From Purshia tridentata (lineage: Eukaryota > Streptophyta > Magnoliopsida > Rosales > Rosaceae), in the NCBI GenBank assembly GCA_003254885.1, contig QANT01004363.1:1-58027 (forward strand): a DNA stretch of 58,027 nucleotides, read 5' to 3'. Position numbers and translations under genes: made by a program. The notes beneath the pieces are model-generated. The model worked only from the letters and a program-made list of their open reading frames with translations, ran no database searches and had not been told where the DNA came from. Below, in pieces: positions 24,101 to 37,560 of the stretch (positions are counted from its first letter, which is position 1; each line of letters starts with the position of its first letter).

Positions 24101-24600
24101 TACGACGCAATTTCATCTTGCACTAGAATAATCCTTGGACATATGATATATAGTTAAAGAAAAAATAACTAAAGGTTTTAGATCCAACCTATTAAACATG
24201 ATGAAATTTAAATATAATCCATGCATATAGCGGCGATAGTAATTGTAATAACATTAACGATAAAAACAAAATAGTATAGTATGTGATGTAGTGTCATTAC
24301 TCTTATAATTTAGTGGTTACTTTTTATGAACCATCATTTTTAGCTACTATATAACCACTTATAAAAATTACTATTTCTAGAAGGATAGGGAAAAATTTTG
24401 TGAATTTCCATAGAAACTCTATTTTTTATTTTTGTGGTCGAAGAAACTCATTTTTAAACAGATACTAGTAAACTAATCACCCCAAAGTCAAAAGTGTCTA
24501 TTTTTCAAACGGGTTTAAAAATCAGGGTAGCGGTTTACCGTTAACCCGGACCAGAATCCATTATCCAGTCTTTTTAGACAGCCTATTAGTACTCGCGGAT
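21196..24600. other. intergenic, no supportable gene
   Basis: AT-rich sequence with frames no longer than 70 codons. I see no LTR ends, TIRs or transposase fragments. A short inverted motif (TAGTGGTTA near 24311, ATAACCACT near 24352) is too small to call an element. Confidence 0.4.
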
Positions 24601-24610
24601 AAAGTTTTCA

Positions 24611-26183
24611 AAACCCTAGACTACAGACAATTCCCGCGAACGTCCATGGATCAATTTTTGATTCACTATCTTCAGCGATGGTAATAGATCTCATTTCGCA
24701 TCCAGCAATTTTTTAATTTTATTCTCAGTTTGTTTACCGGGAAGGTGAAGGAGGACTGTTTTCCCGGGAACCAAACAGAGCATTGATAATGCCGTCGGAT
24801 TCTGAAATTTTCTCATTTTTTTTAAGCTAAATTTTCTCCCAAACATTGGTTGTTCTCATTTTTATGTTAAGTTTCAATGCGGTTTGAAGCGGATTCCAAT
24901 GGCGTTGAACAAGATATTGCGCGCAAGTCGGTAAGTGATTTAATTTGACACTTCCATTGTGAGTATTTTTGTTCTTGATTTGGTAATGTTTTATCTATTT
25001 ATTGGAGATGCTGTAGTTTGGTTTAGCCTCAGAAATGTTTCTATTTCATTGTGACAAGTAGTTTATAACATAAATGGTGGACGATGAGATTTGATTAGTA
25101 TGCACAAGGGTCAGTTTCTGGGTTGGCTTAATATTTCAGATTTAACATTATGTTGTTTTGTTTGCTGTGCTCTGTGTCTATGTCTGTGCAGGGGAATTCA
25201 CCATAAGCAATAGATGATTTTTATGAGCTTTAGTAAACATTTAATTGTAAGAAGCTTATGTGGTTGAATTCACCTCCATATGACTTATGTGATAATGGTG
25301 TGGCTCGACTGTAAGTTGAAAATATATATCCCTCTTTAATTTTAGTAATCATATGTGCTTTTTTATTGAACTTTTCTCTTTAGTTTATTGTGTTGATTCA
25401 TGTGATCAGAGTTAAATGAGATTCTTTGCTTCTTGATATGAGATTTTAACTTGCTTAGCTGAGGGAATGGCTGAAGACCCATAGTTCACATTGATGTCAA
25501 GTGACACTGCTTCTGATTATCAACAGCTTACAAAGTCACTCTTCAAGTGACTTGCACAAGAAGTAGAAATAAGGTAAAGTGGAAAGTTGCACATGGTAAC
25601 TGGTCATAATTTGTTGACCCTAAATGAATGATTATTATAGTTTGTTAAAGGCTCAAAGCCAATCACATGTTCGTTTTCAAGGGCCTAGGTTCTCTGATCT
25701 CAGTAATCTGTTTAGGTGAGGTGAATCAGGTTAACAGGGGATTAGCTTCTTTTTCTGCCTACTTACTATTGAGTGATTATGCCTTTATTCAGTATTATTA
25801 CTTCCGATGTTATTGAAAGTTGTGTTGTAAGCTAAGTTAGTACTGGAGGGGAAAACAAGATTATTAAATATGATATGCTTTTATTTATTAGTTATCACAT
25901 TCATTGGTATTGTCTATAAGGTAATATAATGGGTTTTATTTGTTAATTTCTATGCTTGAAACAGAAGCGGGAGGCACCACCTAGTGAGAAGCCAGAGCCA
26001 GTTAGGGCTCATCTCCTCAACATTATTGGTGTTTACCATGGCAAAACCTTTATTCAAGTTGAAGTCAAGCCTGAAATGATTGGCCGCTATCTAGCTGAGT
26101 TCTCAAGTAGTTACAAGCCCGTCAAGCATGGAAGGCCTGGCATTGGTGCTACCCATTCCTCCAGGTTCATTCGTCTCAAGTAG
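24611..26183 (+). pseudogene. decayed copy of ribosomal protein S15 (uS19)
   Basis: The last block (25965-26183) translates as [17 protein letters not shown]..., then [20 protein letters not shown] and [19 protein letters not shown], the C-terminal half of cytosolic RPS15. Ten residues normally lying between the N of NMII and GVY (the VPEMIG region) are absent. An upstream block (24872-24930) reads FQCGLKRIPMALNKILRA, matching the preceding family exon, bounded by an AG and by GTAAGTG. It is two bases out of frame with the next block. The exon for the N-terminal half was not found. An AAAACCCTAG element (24610) and an ATG directly followed by GT (24678) may be remnants of promoter and first exon. 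Retained introns point to a segmental copy, not a processed one. It could be transcribed, but a working ribosomal protein is unlikely. Confidence 0.8.
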
Positions 26184-29039
26184 AAATATTTTACACATGC
26201 CTTTACTGTACACATATTACTTGATAGCAATGCTATTTTGTCATCTCTGGCTAAATCTGCTCAGTATTTGCTTTACTGCCTAAATCATGTGAATCTGTGC
26301 GATCAAATCTCAATCTACCACTTCGGTTAGAAAAAAAAAATGTCAAATCTACCAACTATTTTGATTGCTTGATCAATCAATTGGAAATTGGGCTTTTTGG
26401 TAAGAATCAATTTGCGTTGATGTGGGTTGTCATGTTGCATACAATTAGAAAGGGACTAAAATAGTTGCAATCGTTGAGTAACCAGCCTCACTGTCTTTAA
26501 AGAATGAAAATGAATGGATGATGGATGTGAGCATTCTTGGCAAGTGTGAAAATGAATAGATGTGAAATGTTACAAGCATTTATCCTGAGCTTGGTTCTCA
26601 AGACTGTAAGTTTAGGGGAGGGACGCCATTTTACTGCAAATGGAGGAGCTAGTTCTTGAATTTTGACAGTATAAGACTTGGGTCTCCTCTGGACCTCCAC
26701 TGGGTCCGGACCTAATGCACAATTAGTGGCCCATATTTGGACTTCGTCTCTTAATGCTGGCCAGAATTGGGAGATGGAATAGAACCTCAATGCGTCTCAG
26801 AAAGGGCATATGAATTCATATCATCGTGCTCACTTGTCTTTAACCCAGGCCAACACAGGCAATTTCCAGCCCATTCATGCATATTAGGATTAGGGTAGTT
26901 CTAAATAGAGGTACTAAAAATTTGGGTACTATGCGTGATGTGAGCTTTAAATACTCGCTCACTCACATTTCCTAATGTTTTTGTATTTCTGTCCAGCTTA
27001 AAGGTCTCGTATAAGTTCTCTAGTGAAATGATTCGAACAAAAACTTGCAAACTGAATACATATCAAACTACTGGGCCTAACCCAAGAGTCAAACCCAAAC
27101 AATTTTCGGCCTTCGTTTTATATGTATGTATCGTACAATCATTAGAATGATTTAAAGACTTTTGCCCTTTTTCTCAATGCATTTTCTAGACTTTTATTTG
27201 AAATTAAAAAAAAAAAAACAAAAAACAATAATGGGAGGGTGATGTGATGTGATGCATGAGAAAGTAGAGGAGAGGGCGAAAAGCGTGAGCAAGTTTGCGC
27301 GTGAGATTTTTGCAGTGTATGCGGTGGGCTAGGACTACGAGGCAGGAGGTTTGGCTTTTCAAGCTTAGGTAATGATAGTGTCAGTGTTGTCAGCAAGTGA
27401 TACCATCGTGGGCCCCACTGTCCCACTCCTTCCTTCTCTCACAAGAGAACAGGTCTACAATTTTAACTTCACTGCCATCCTACGTACACCTCCCACGTGC
27501 TCCTAATGTTAATTGATGGGCCCCACCGTGCACCGCTTGCCGCCGCTTCATTTACTTTATTGGCCCGCGTTTTGGCTTGACTCACTCATGCAAATTGGTT
27601 GACCCAAAATGTGACACCTCTTTTCCATGCCTATATTTTACGGACACAACCGAATCTTTCGCCAGAGTAAGTTGGATTGGTTCGGTTATTCCGTAATTAG
27701 TAGTAGTCTAAATACTCTAAACTCAAATTATGCGGCTAATACCCAAATGGGCATAAGAGCTCCGCCCACGTGATATGTTCAATTATAAATAAACAAAATT
27801 AAAAATCTGCTACATAAGTTGGAATGAAAGTGCAAAGGTTCATATCCTTATAATTCCTTTGATTACAAGTTACAACTAACTGGTTGTGATTGCAATGATT
27901 CAGTCCGCAATCTAATTTAGTAGAGGGGTTATGCACTGTCAAGATTGGGTTGTAACTAACAATTAACCCAAATATTATTTTATGTCCATGCAACGTCTTC
28001 TATATTTATTTATATATTCATCGAATTGTCAATTATACGTATATGCATATCCGTTTTTAATAATTAATAATGCTTTTAATAATTAATGATGCATGACGTA
28101 TATGAGTTTGGTTCATGCAAAAATGTGCATGTAATGTATATTTTTACATGCGTTAGATTGTTAGTTACGTATATTATTGTATTTATGTTACGACGCATAT
28201 AAAAATGCACACGAAAATGGCTATTGTCGTATGTGCATAACAAAACTCTTACCATAAAACACTTATTATGGTAAGCATATCTGATATTTCTACATGTTTG
28301 TTGAAGTGTCAGTTACATAAGTTTTGTATGGAAATCATTAATCAAATAACGGTGCATAAACGTGTACGTATATAGCTTATACTTATGCAAAAATATAATA
28401 ATAATAGTATTATTGTATATATATGTACTCATCATGGTCGTTGAATTATACGTTACATACGTATATTCACATCGTTAACAAACTAACGGCGCATGTGAAA
28501 ATGTAGAGAATACACACAAATGCGTATATCGGCACATGCACGAAAGAAACTCTTACCATCAAGAGAACACCATAGTTATGTGTTTTCCGTCAAAATTGAA
28601 AATCATATCCATTTGGTCCTACAAATCTTCCAGCAGGAGACAGTTTTCATTTCCTTCTAAAAATCCAAAATAATTGAAACATTTAATACATTATCCAAAA
28701 TTTTAAGCAAATTCATTCGACCAAATTGATTTTTGGGTGTCACAAAAGTCTTACATAGAAAAAAAAACCGACGGTTTTCATTTTCGGTCCACAGCATTAA
28801 ATATAATAATATGTGGATTTGTGCAAAGCATGTTATTATTATTACACCCTACCAAATATCGTCGTTACACGCATGCATTTAATGCGTCAAACACCAATTA
28901 AATACATTCACATCCCTTTTCAACCCTAACAAAAACAAATAAAAATTAAAAAAATTAAAAACCTTTTCAATTTATTCATATTTTATAGTTTAATTCAACA
29001 AAAACTATCACTCCAAAGCTGTCGGCGTTAACGCAGACT
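26184..29039. other. intergenic, ERF upstream region with repeats
   Basis: No coding region is supported. Around 27400-27640 is a more GC-rich stretch with CCCACGTG (G-box core) and TTGACC (W-box core), possibly distal regulatory DNA of the ERF gene. A degenerate tandem repeat fills 28021-28560 (separate entry). The 94-codon reverse frame at 27142-27426 has no family motif. Confidence 0.4.
28021..28560. repeat. degenerate tandem repeat, about 140-bp period
   Basis: Four diverged copies begin near 28021, 28155, 28299 and 28440, so the period is 134-144 bp. Each starts with a GAATTRTAMGT/GTTAGTTACGT-like block, then an AT-rich middle, then an ACGGYGCAT or ACGACGCAT block and an AAAATG stretch. 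Two copies end with a CTCTTACCAT block. Judged by eye. Confidence 0.5.
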
Positions 29040-29050
29040 GTCTCCTCCCC

Positions 29051-29081
29051 TATAAATACTCCCCCAAACCACAAACCCTAA
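29051..29081 (+). promoter_or_regulatory. TATA box and telobox of the ERF gene
   Basis: TATAAATA at 29051-29058 follows CTCCCC, and AAACCCTAA (telo-box) lies at 29073-29081. A CT-rich leader then runs to the start codon at 29140. The spacing places the transcription start near 29085. Confidence 0.65.
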
Positions 29082-29139
29082 ACTCTCACTCTTCTCTCTC
29101 TCACCCATCAGCTCTGTCCGTACAGTCAGTCCACTTGCC

Positions 29140-29709
29140 ATGGCTGTCGACGCACTGCGCCTTCGCGACACCTCACTCGCCCTCTCCGTCGCCCCCTCCG
29201 TCGCCCCCTCCGAGCTGTTGCCGCAGACGCAGACGCCTCCTCCGGCTCAGTCAAAGGACTCGGCGCAAGTTAGTGGCGCCGCGGCGATGAAGGAGGCGCA
29301 TTTTAGAGGCGTGCGCAAGCGACCGTGGGGCCGGTTCGCTGCGGAGATTCGCGATCCGTGGAAGAAGACGCGCAAGTGGCTCGGCACCTTCGACACCGCT
29401 GAGGAGGCGGCGCGTGCCTACGACGAGGCCGCTCGGAGCCTCCGCGGTCCCAAGGCCAAGACGAACTTTGGAGTTCCGCCGCCGGCTGCTCCGCCTCGCG
29501 CGCTCGTGACTGGAGGTTCTAAAATGTTGTGGCCTCCTCCGATGTACTTTATCGGCGGAGGAGCTTCGGCGGGAGCTCCGGTGAGGTCGGAGTACAAGGG
29601 ATACAAGCTTGAGAATGTGGACGTGGTGGTGAGCGAGCAGGAGAAGAAGATGAGGAAGGAGAAGAAGCCGTTCTTGTTCGATCTGAATCTGCCGGCGCCG
29701 CTGTTCTGA
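29140..29709 (+). CDS. AP2/ERF transcription repressor with EAR motif
   Basis: Single intronless frame of 189 residues. The AP2/ERF domain spans about 54-111 ([36 protein letters not shown]); the alanine of AAEIRDP and the aspartate of GTFDT that mark the ERF rather than DREB subfamily are both present. The C-terminus ends [12 protein letters not shown], an EAR repression motif (DLNLP, 181-185) that recruits TOPLESS-type co-repressors. Short length plus a terminal EAR place it in ERF group VIII, near Arabidopsis ERF3/4/8/9/11/12. Such proteins bind GCC boxes in the nucleus and dampen ethylene, jasmonate or ABA responses; exact ortholog not assigned. The coding region is strikingly GC-rich against its surroundings, common for intronless ERF genes. 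A short duplication (SVAP twice at 16-23) lies near the N-terminus. Confidence 0.94.
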   Translation: MAVDALRLRDTSLALSVAPSVAPSELLPQTQTPPPAQSKDSAQVSGAAAMKEAHFRGVRKRPWGRFAAEIRDPWKKTRKWLGTFDTAEEAARAYDEAARSLRGPKAKTNFGVPPPAAPPRALVTGGSKMLWPPPMYFIGGGASAGAPVRSEYKGYKLENVDVVVSEQEKKMRKEKKPFLFDLNLPAPLF

Positions 29710-30770
29710 GCCACCTCGACCGGAAGCCGCTGAGGTAGTTTGGCCTTTTCTGCGAAGCTTTGGTGCCATTCCCATTTTTGCCCTTCGCAGTTACGTTTTT
29801 TAATATCCACAGGTGTACAGTTTTTGTAAAAACAAGAAAAAAAAATGGCGGTTATGGGCGGGGTTAAAGTTAAAAGTTAATTTAGGAGCTGTTCAAATCT
29901 GTTTCTATGGTTTTTTTCCATGAATTTAGAGTGAATTAATGGGTATTTTGTTCCTCCTACTAATTCCATGATGATTTGCTTCACTTTTTAAACCCTTTTT
30001 TTGGGTCTTTTTTAACGATTAATTAATTATAATTAAATAAAATCTTAGAAGCATTTACACACGTTGTTTATCCGGTTTTTCATATTGATTAATAGGGGGT
30101 AGTGTAACTGATATGATTGAAAATCTGTTGCTCTTTTTCCATATATACTCCTTTTTGGTTGACAATTGTGTGTAGTTTTTAACTTATTCTGCAAATCAAA
30201 TCCTTGACAAATTAAGAAGGAACAAGCAAACTAAAATTACTAATTTTTAATTTCAATAATGTGAACGAACTCTAATCCTACTAAGAAACATAAATGGAAA
30301 ATCTAATTAGTGAAGAAAACTAATCCTAATTCTAATTGGAAAAGAAAACATATATTTAGAAATACCCTTAAATTACTAAAATTTACAAAATATGATTTAA
30401 ACCCTATTAACAGTCTTATTCCGCTTAATCTGGAATAATGTAGATTTCATCGTTGCCCTTAAAATAAACATACTATAGGCTCAAATCGGACAACTCTGTA
30501 CCGAGTTATACTGACTTAAAATATCTAAAAAATAATCTTTTGTCCTTACTAACAGCGCTCTAGCCTACTAGAGATCGAATTTCTCAGCGGACTTTTTTTT
30601 GAAAAAAAAATTTTAATTGTCTTAAATTCTTTAACTTTTTGCACAAGAATTGACCTCATTCTTGTCCAATATCAAATTATATATTCATTGTAGCATCAAC
30701 ACTTGATAACCAATTAATCTTCAACAAGTTTTTTGGGAACTCGTAACTTACCATAATCATAATTATTACT

Positions 30771-30803
30771 TCACTCTCACTCTCACTCTCACTCTCGCTC
30801 TCT
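30771..30803. repeat. CACTCT microsatellite
   Basis: About five hexamer units of CACTCT, the last degraded to CGCTCT. A simple sequence repeat in intergenic DNA, usable as a length marker. Confidence 0.85.
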
Positions 30804-31411
30804 TTGAAAATTTGATGCGATGGAAGTTTTCTACAAATCCATACATTACCATTATTATAATTCTCTTTTGGAAATTTTGTTTATGTATAATATGAAATTA
30901 GAAATCTATATCATTAATTAAATTGATTGGGTTAAATATTAGTATTAGTAAGCTAGTAAGATTGTGATGGTTGGAGAGTGTAGTTTATAGGGAGGTAAGA
31001 GAGTGTGGTTGAGTTTGAGTGCTTGCTCTCTCTTTTAAAAAATTAAAAAAATGGTGTGTATAGTGTGTGATGCGGCGCCCACCAGTAGCGAGACTCGTGC
31101 TTCTCATTCTGCTGTGTGTGTCCTACTCTTCACATACATATATGAATGCATGAATGCATGACATGACCACACAACTACTTTATTACACAACTCTCTCTGT
31201 TTTTTTTCCTTTTTATGTTACATCTGCAAACAGAGTCAAGACTACTCCACTGACCACCCCATTACTACCTCACCACTGCTGACTCACGGCACCCCTTCAT
31301 TAAAGTAGTCCCTCATCAACCCCATCACTTTTGTTTTGCTCTTCCTGTCCTGTGTATTAATATGGGCCTTTCTATTCAAAAACCCAAGTTTTGTTTCAGC
31401 TTTGTGATTGA

Positions 31412-31448
31412 AACCCAGCCCAGCCCAGCCCAGCCCTGCCCAGCCCAA
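31412..31448. repeat. CCCAG minisatellite
   Basis: Seven or so CCCAG pentamers with one change to CCCTG. On the reverse strand it yields a repetitive glycine/leucine/alanine/tryptophan frame that is not a gene. Confidence 0.85.
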
Positions 31449-33093
31449 CTTTGAATTCCCCAACTCAACTAGCATGCATACAACTCCAGAGCAAAACCAA
31501 ACAAAGAAAACCTATGATTTTATCAAACATAGTCAGTCAGAATAGGCAAATTTATGGTCAAATATGATTATATTTGGGAAACTTTTCTCCTCAGTTCTCA
31601 CCCAAAACGATTGAGAAAGCCTACTTGTCAAAAAACAATACCAGAAACACTTCGTATTATTTCCGTAATCATATATGTAAGTAAGTAACATAACCTTTCA
31701 TTGGTGTCTTACTCGGATTGGTACCTACCTGCTAATCAAAGGTTTGGAAAATGTTGCACCAACCATAATTACTAATTAGACATCTATTCTCAAACAATGA
31801 GTCTTAACTTTATTCAACCTCGTTCACTACTATCTTCTTATGAGTGCTATAACAACCATGACAACGAATTTCAATGTCATGATGTATATATATACTTATC
31901 TCATTCCATTCTAAGTCTTCAATCTCACAGCTGATAAAATTGAATACAAAAGCTATAATTCGATGATTGAAATCTTCTATTTTCTAAATCTCTATACAAA
32001 GATCATCTTTAATCAAATTTAGATAAATCAAAAATGGTTTAACCATTTGATTAAAAGACCATCATTTCAAGTGCTTATGCAATTACTATGTTCATTTATT
32101 TATTTAATTACAAAAAAACGTGTTAATAATTTTCGATTTACTTAATTTTTTATAAAAATAATTCTTGTATGAAGACTTAATAAATAGACGGTTTTAATTA
32201 TCGAATTACAACATAAAATAAGTCTCATAAGTCATAATTATATTTAAAATAAAGTACAACTCAACGTAAGTTTTCATCATTTCTTTGCGGTACTATTTTT
32301 GTCCATTCTAGAATTTTGGTGGCTTACTCAGCCATATCATCACTTCTTTATTGCAAGGTCCCAACAACCCAAGGATGAATATATACTCTACTGGCAACTG
32401 CCCTTTTTACCAACTCCATCTATCATCCAATGAGCTTGATTAATTCCCATCAATTAGGCCATTGGGAGGCCAATAGAGAATTTATCTTTTTTGTTGATTT
32501 AAACATTTGGAATTGGACCCAAAAGAAAAACAACAAAGAAAAGACTGGATTGGATTCTAATGAAGGAATAATAACATATTGTGAATGATTGCTTCTTCTT
32601 GGTCCCTCATTAGTCACCTAACTTTTTGTGGACTTGGTATCTAATAAACTTGGACCACTAGCCTAAGCCATTCATAATAGCATTTTCCACCCAAAGTCAT
32701 GTACTTGCTTTCAGGAATTTGAAAGCAACATTTTGCACCTTAAACCTAAGCAAAGTAGTAAATGAAAACAAAATACCACATGAAAGGCATTCCATTAATT
32801 CCAAAAAACCTAAAATTGTTTAAAGCATTGATTGCTAAAAAACATGAAACTGTTCTTAAAAGCTGACCCAATTCTACAGACTTCTTTCAGTCCACCCTGG
32901 GGATTCATGCCTGCTTGCCAAATTTGCCAAAACGGTCCAAGAGCCAACCACCCAAAGCTGAAACTGCTCCAATTGTATGTCATGCTTGAACCATGCAAAA
33001 TATGTACAGGAGCATCATCTCAAGCCGATCATAAATAAGGTTTTTGATAAATTGACTATTGGGCTTGAGCTTGGTGAAGCCTCTCCATGAATT

Positions 33094-35080
<1,987 letters not shown>

Positions 35081-35116
35081 AGTTGCCCCAACCAATCCCC
35101 CAAAAAATATAAACAA

Positions 35117-37197
35117 AAGAACAAAAAAACCCCTACACTAAATCCCCAAAGACCGAAAATTTAATCGAGACACACCATGAAGAAGAAAAACTCTCAAAGC
35201 CCACTTAAGTCATGTGATGTTCAACAATCAACATCAGATAAAACAAATACCCAGAAAGCCAAAATCCCATTTTTTTCACTCAAATGGAATTTCAGGTAGG
35301 AGATCAGAGCCAACTGGGTCAGAAATTTGATTAACAAGAGGAAAACCCAGATGGATATCAAAGCATTTTAATCTAGAAATTGACAAAAATTTTGAGTGAG
35401 AGAGCAAGAAAAGAACCAAAGAACAGACCTTGTTGGACTTGGTGCTGTCAAACCCTAGATTCTCAATTCATCCTTTTGAGATTGAAAGGTGTGAAGGAGA
35501 AGACTTCTGCTCCGCATGAGAATTCACACTGCCATAAGAATACAAAGCCCCCATCTTTTTTTAATAGTATAACTTCTTTTTTCTAGAGGGAAAATTCAAC
35601 AGAGAGAGAATGAAAGGAGACACAGAAATCAAAATTTTAATAGATGGCGAGAGAGAGACAGAGAGGGAGAGAGAGAGGGGGATTTAAATAAACAGTGAAC
35701 CAGGGAAGCTGGGAAAAAAAATGAAACTGCCGTCTGTGTCACAGATTTGAAGGCCGGACCCACCAAAGACCTTTGTTATTCTCTTTTGGGAAATGGTCTT
35801 CTCTACACAAAAATGTTAAAGTGAAAGCCTTTGATTTTACCGTTTCACTTTTACTTTTCAAATTTGATTTGCATACACACTGTATACAAATGCAAAACTC
35901 AATCCTTTTTTTCTTTCTTTTCCGGGTTTTCCCTCATTTCAGTTTTAAGTTTTTAACTTTAATTTAAAATTTTAGTCCTTCCTGAGTTGTGAGGGCAGAG
36001 AGTCAGACCAACAATTGGTCCAACGCTTTGGTTAGCTTTATAACTTACAGAAAAGACTGTGTGCTTGTTGAGTTGTCATGTAGTGAATAGGTTGTTCAGG
36101 GTTTGTTTAGCAATTGCATGCGTTTTGCTTTGCTTTGCTGCAGATTTGGGTTGGGTGTGAAATACAGAGGGCTGATGGTTTCATATCCTCACAAGTCTGC
36201 AATTTATTTGATTCATTTATTGCATGCATCTCTTTTCCTGCCTAGAATGACACATATTTGAAAGTTGTCATATGCACAATATTCCCTTGTATCATAATAT
36301 TCATAACTGGTAGGTGAAGGAGTCAGATTGCAAACCCAACTCATTTGTTGGATATCACTATTGATAATGAAAGCACTACGTATTTTCCCTCACGAGATAA
36401 ACACCAAGACAAAGTCACGCGTTGACGCATCAGTAATTTTCAACCATAATGTGAGTTGCACTTCAATTTTAAATTTAATAGTAAAATACCACAACATTCA
36501 ACTTAAATGTAATTTTTGAGTTGAACTAAATAATTGTATCCAATGGGTGAGTTTAATATTAAAATTTGTAGCTACACTTATGTTGGAGAGCGAGAAAAAG
36601 TCGTTTTTCATACCAAAAAAAAAAAAAAAAAGAGTGACTTTTGCATTACTATATGACTCACATAATCAAATTTTTTGACAGGAATTAGTGATGACCAACC
36701 GATTCATTGGATAGTATTGATTTATTGGATAGTATTGGACAATAATGACAGTATTATTCTTCACGAGAAAAATGCTAGAGAAAAGTTGCACTTGCACGTA
36801 TGACCAATTTTCAACCATTGGCACGTGTGCATTACTATACAAATCTCATTTCTCATATTGTTATCAAAGTTGATCTTGCCATTATAGGGTACATAATACC
36901 AGATAACAAGTTATCACACCATTGGATATGCCATTTTCCTTTTGTAATTGAATATTAATGGTTCACAAAATTAAATCTATTTAATTGTGATACTAACAAA
37001 ACTATAATAAAAATAAAAAAACTGTATAACTATATAATGATTCTTACAATAAATATTTTAAAATGAGAAAAATTACTCATTTTCTTTTTATAGTGCTAGT
37101 TAAATGTATTTATATTATCATAGGCTTTTTTATTATTGGTGTTTGGCACACATAATAAATCAGTGAATCAGTAATAAATACGTAAGTAATAAGAAGA
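35117..37197. other. WRKY leader and intergenic DNA
   Basis: The first 600 bases upstream of the WRKY gene look like its 5' leader and promoter, including a GA microsatellite (about 35647-35680). The rest is AT-rich and without coding evidence. A poly(A) run lies near 36616-36632. Confidence 0.4.
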
Positions 37198-37560
37198 CTA
37201 ACGAGTAAGCTGACAAGCTCCTTCCAGTTTACTTTGCTTTGAAGCGTTTCCTTCCCTCAGTCTCTGCGCGTCAAAAGTGGGCCCACAAAGCCCAGTCCAG
37301 CACTCGAGAGAGAGAGAGCATCCGTCCAATATATAGCCGTTGCCAAAAGCCCGCCAATCGTCGCCTGACACGTCCAAAACTAATCCCCAAAGTCTGACAC
37401 GTACCCCGATGTGTTTTTGACTGCCCAACTCGAGCAAGCACGCAATTGCTATCTTGTGCCGGAGATACACTGTTAGTTCGGTGACTGAAACAATGTGGGG
37501 CCCACCCACTCTGGACACCGTTGACTTTACTCCTCTCGACTGCCGTAATGTGCTCACCTT
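37198..37560 (-). promoter_or_regulatory. orphan GC-rich promoter-like island
   Basis: This 360-bp stretch is clearly richer in G and C than the AT-rich DNA on both sides. On the reverse strand it reads like a promoter: ACGTGTC elements (ABRE/G-box-like, near 37365 and 37395), ATTGGCG (CCAAT-type, near 37350), CTATATATTGG (TATA, about 37328-37338), then a CTCTCTCTCTC patch where transcription would start. A 119-codon frame covers it but has no family motif. No gene was found downstream on that strand, so either an unrecognised non-coding transcript starts here or it is a stranded promoter. Confidence 0.35.

Larger units (their letters stand above)
29710..33093. other. intergenic, simple repeats only
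   Basis: Apart from the ERF 3' UTR at the left and the WRKY 3' UTR at the right, no gene is seen. It contains a CACTCT microsatellite (30771-30803) and a CCCAG minisatellite (31412-31448). Frames at 31284-31475 and 32832-33038 are short and without motifs; the first exists only because of the CCCAG repeat. Confidence 0.45.

Noticed and set aside
24311..24362. short inverted TAGTGGTTA / ATAACCACT motif as a MITE
   Set aside because: Only eight bases pair, there is no target duplication, and AT-rich DNA produces such pairs often.
29251..29775. 174-codon reverse frame over the ERF gene
   Set aside because: Produced by the GC-rich coding sequence of the ERF gene; arginine/serine-rich and without motifs.
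31284..31475. reverse frame with a repeated GLGWAG-like peptide
   Set aside because: Created by the CCCAG minisatellite; not a protein.
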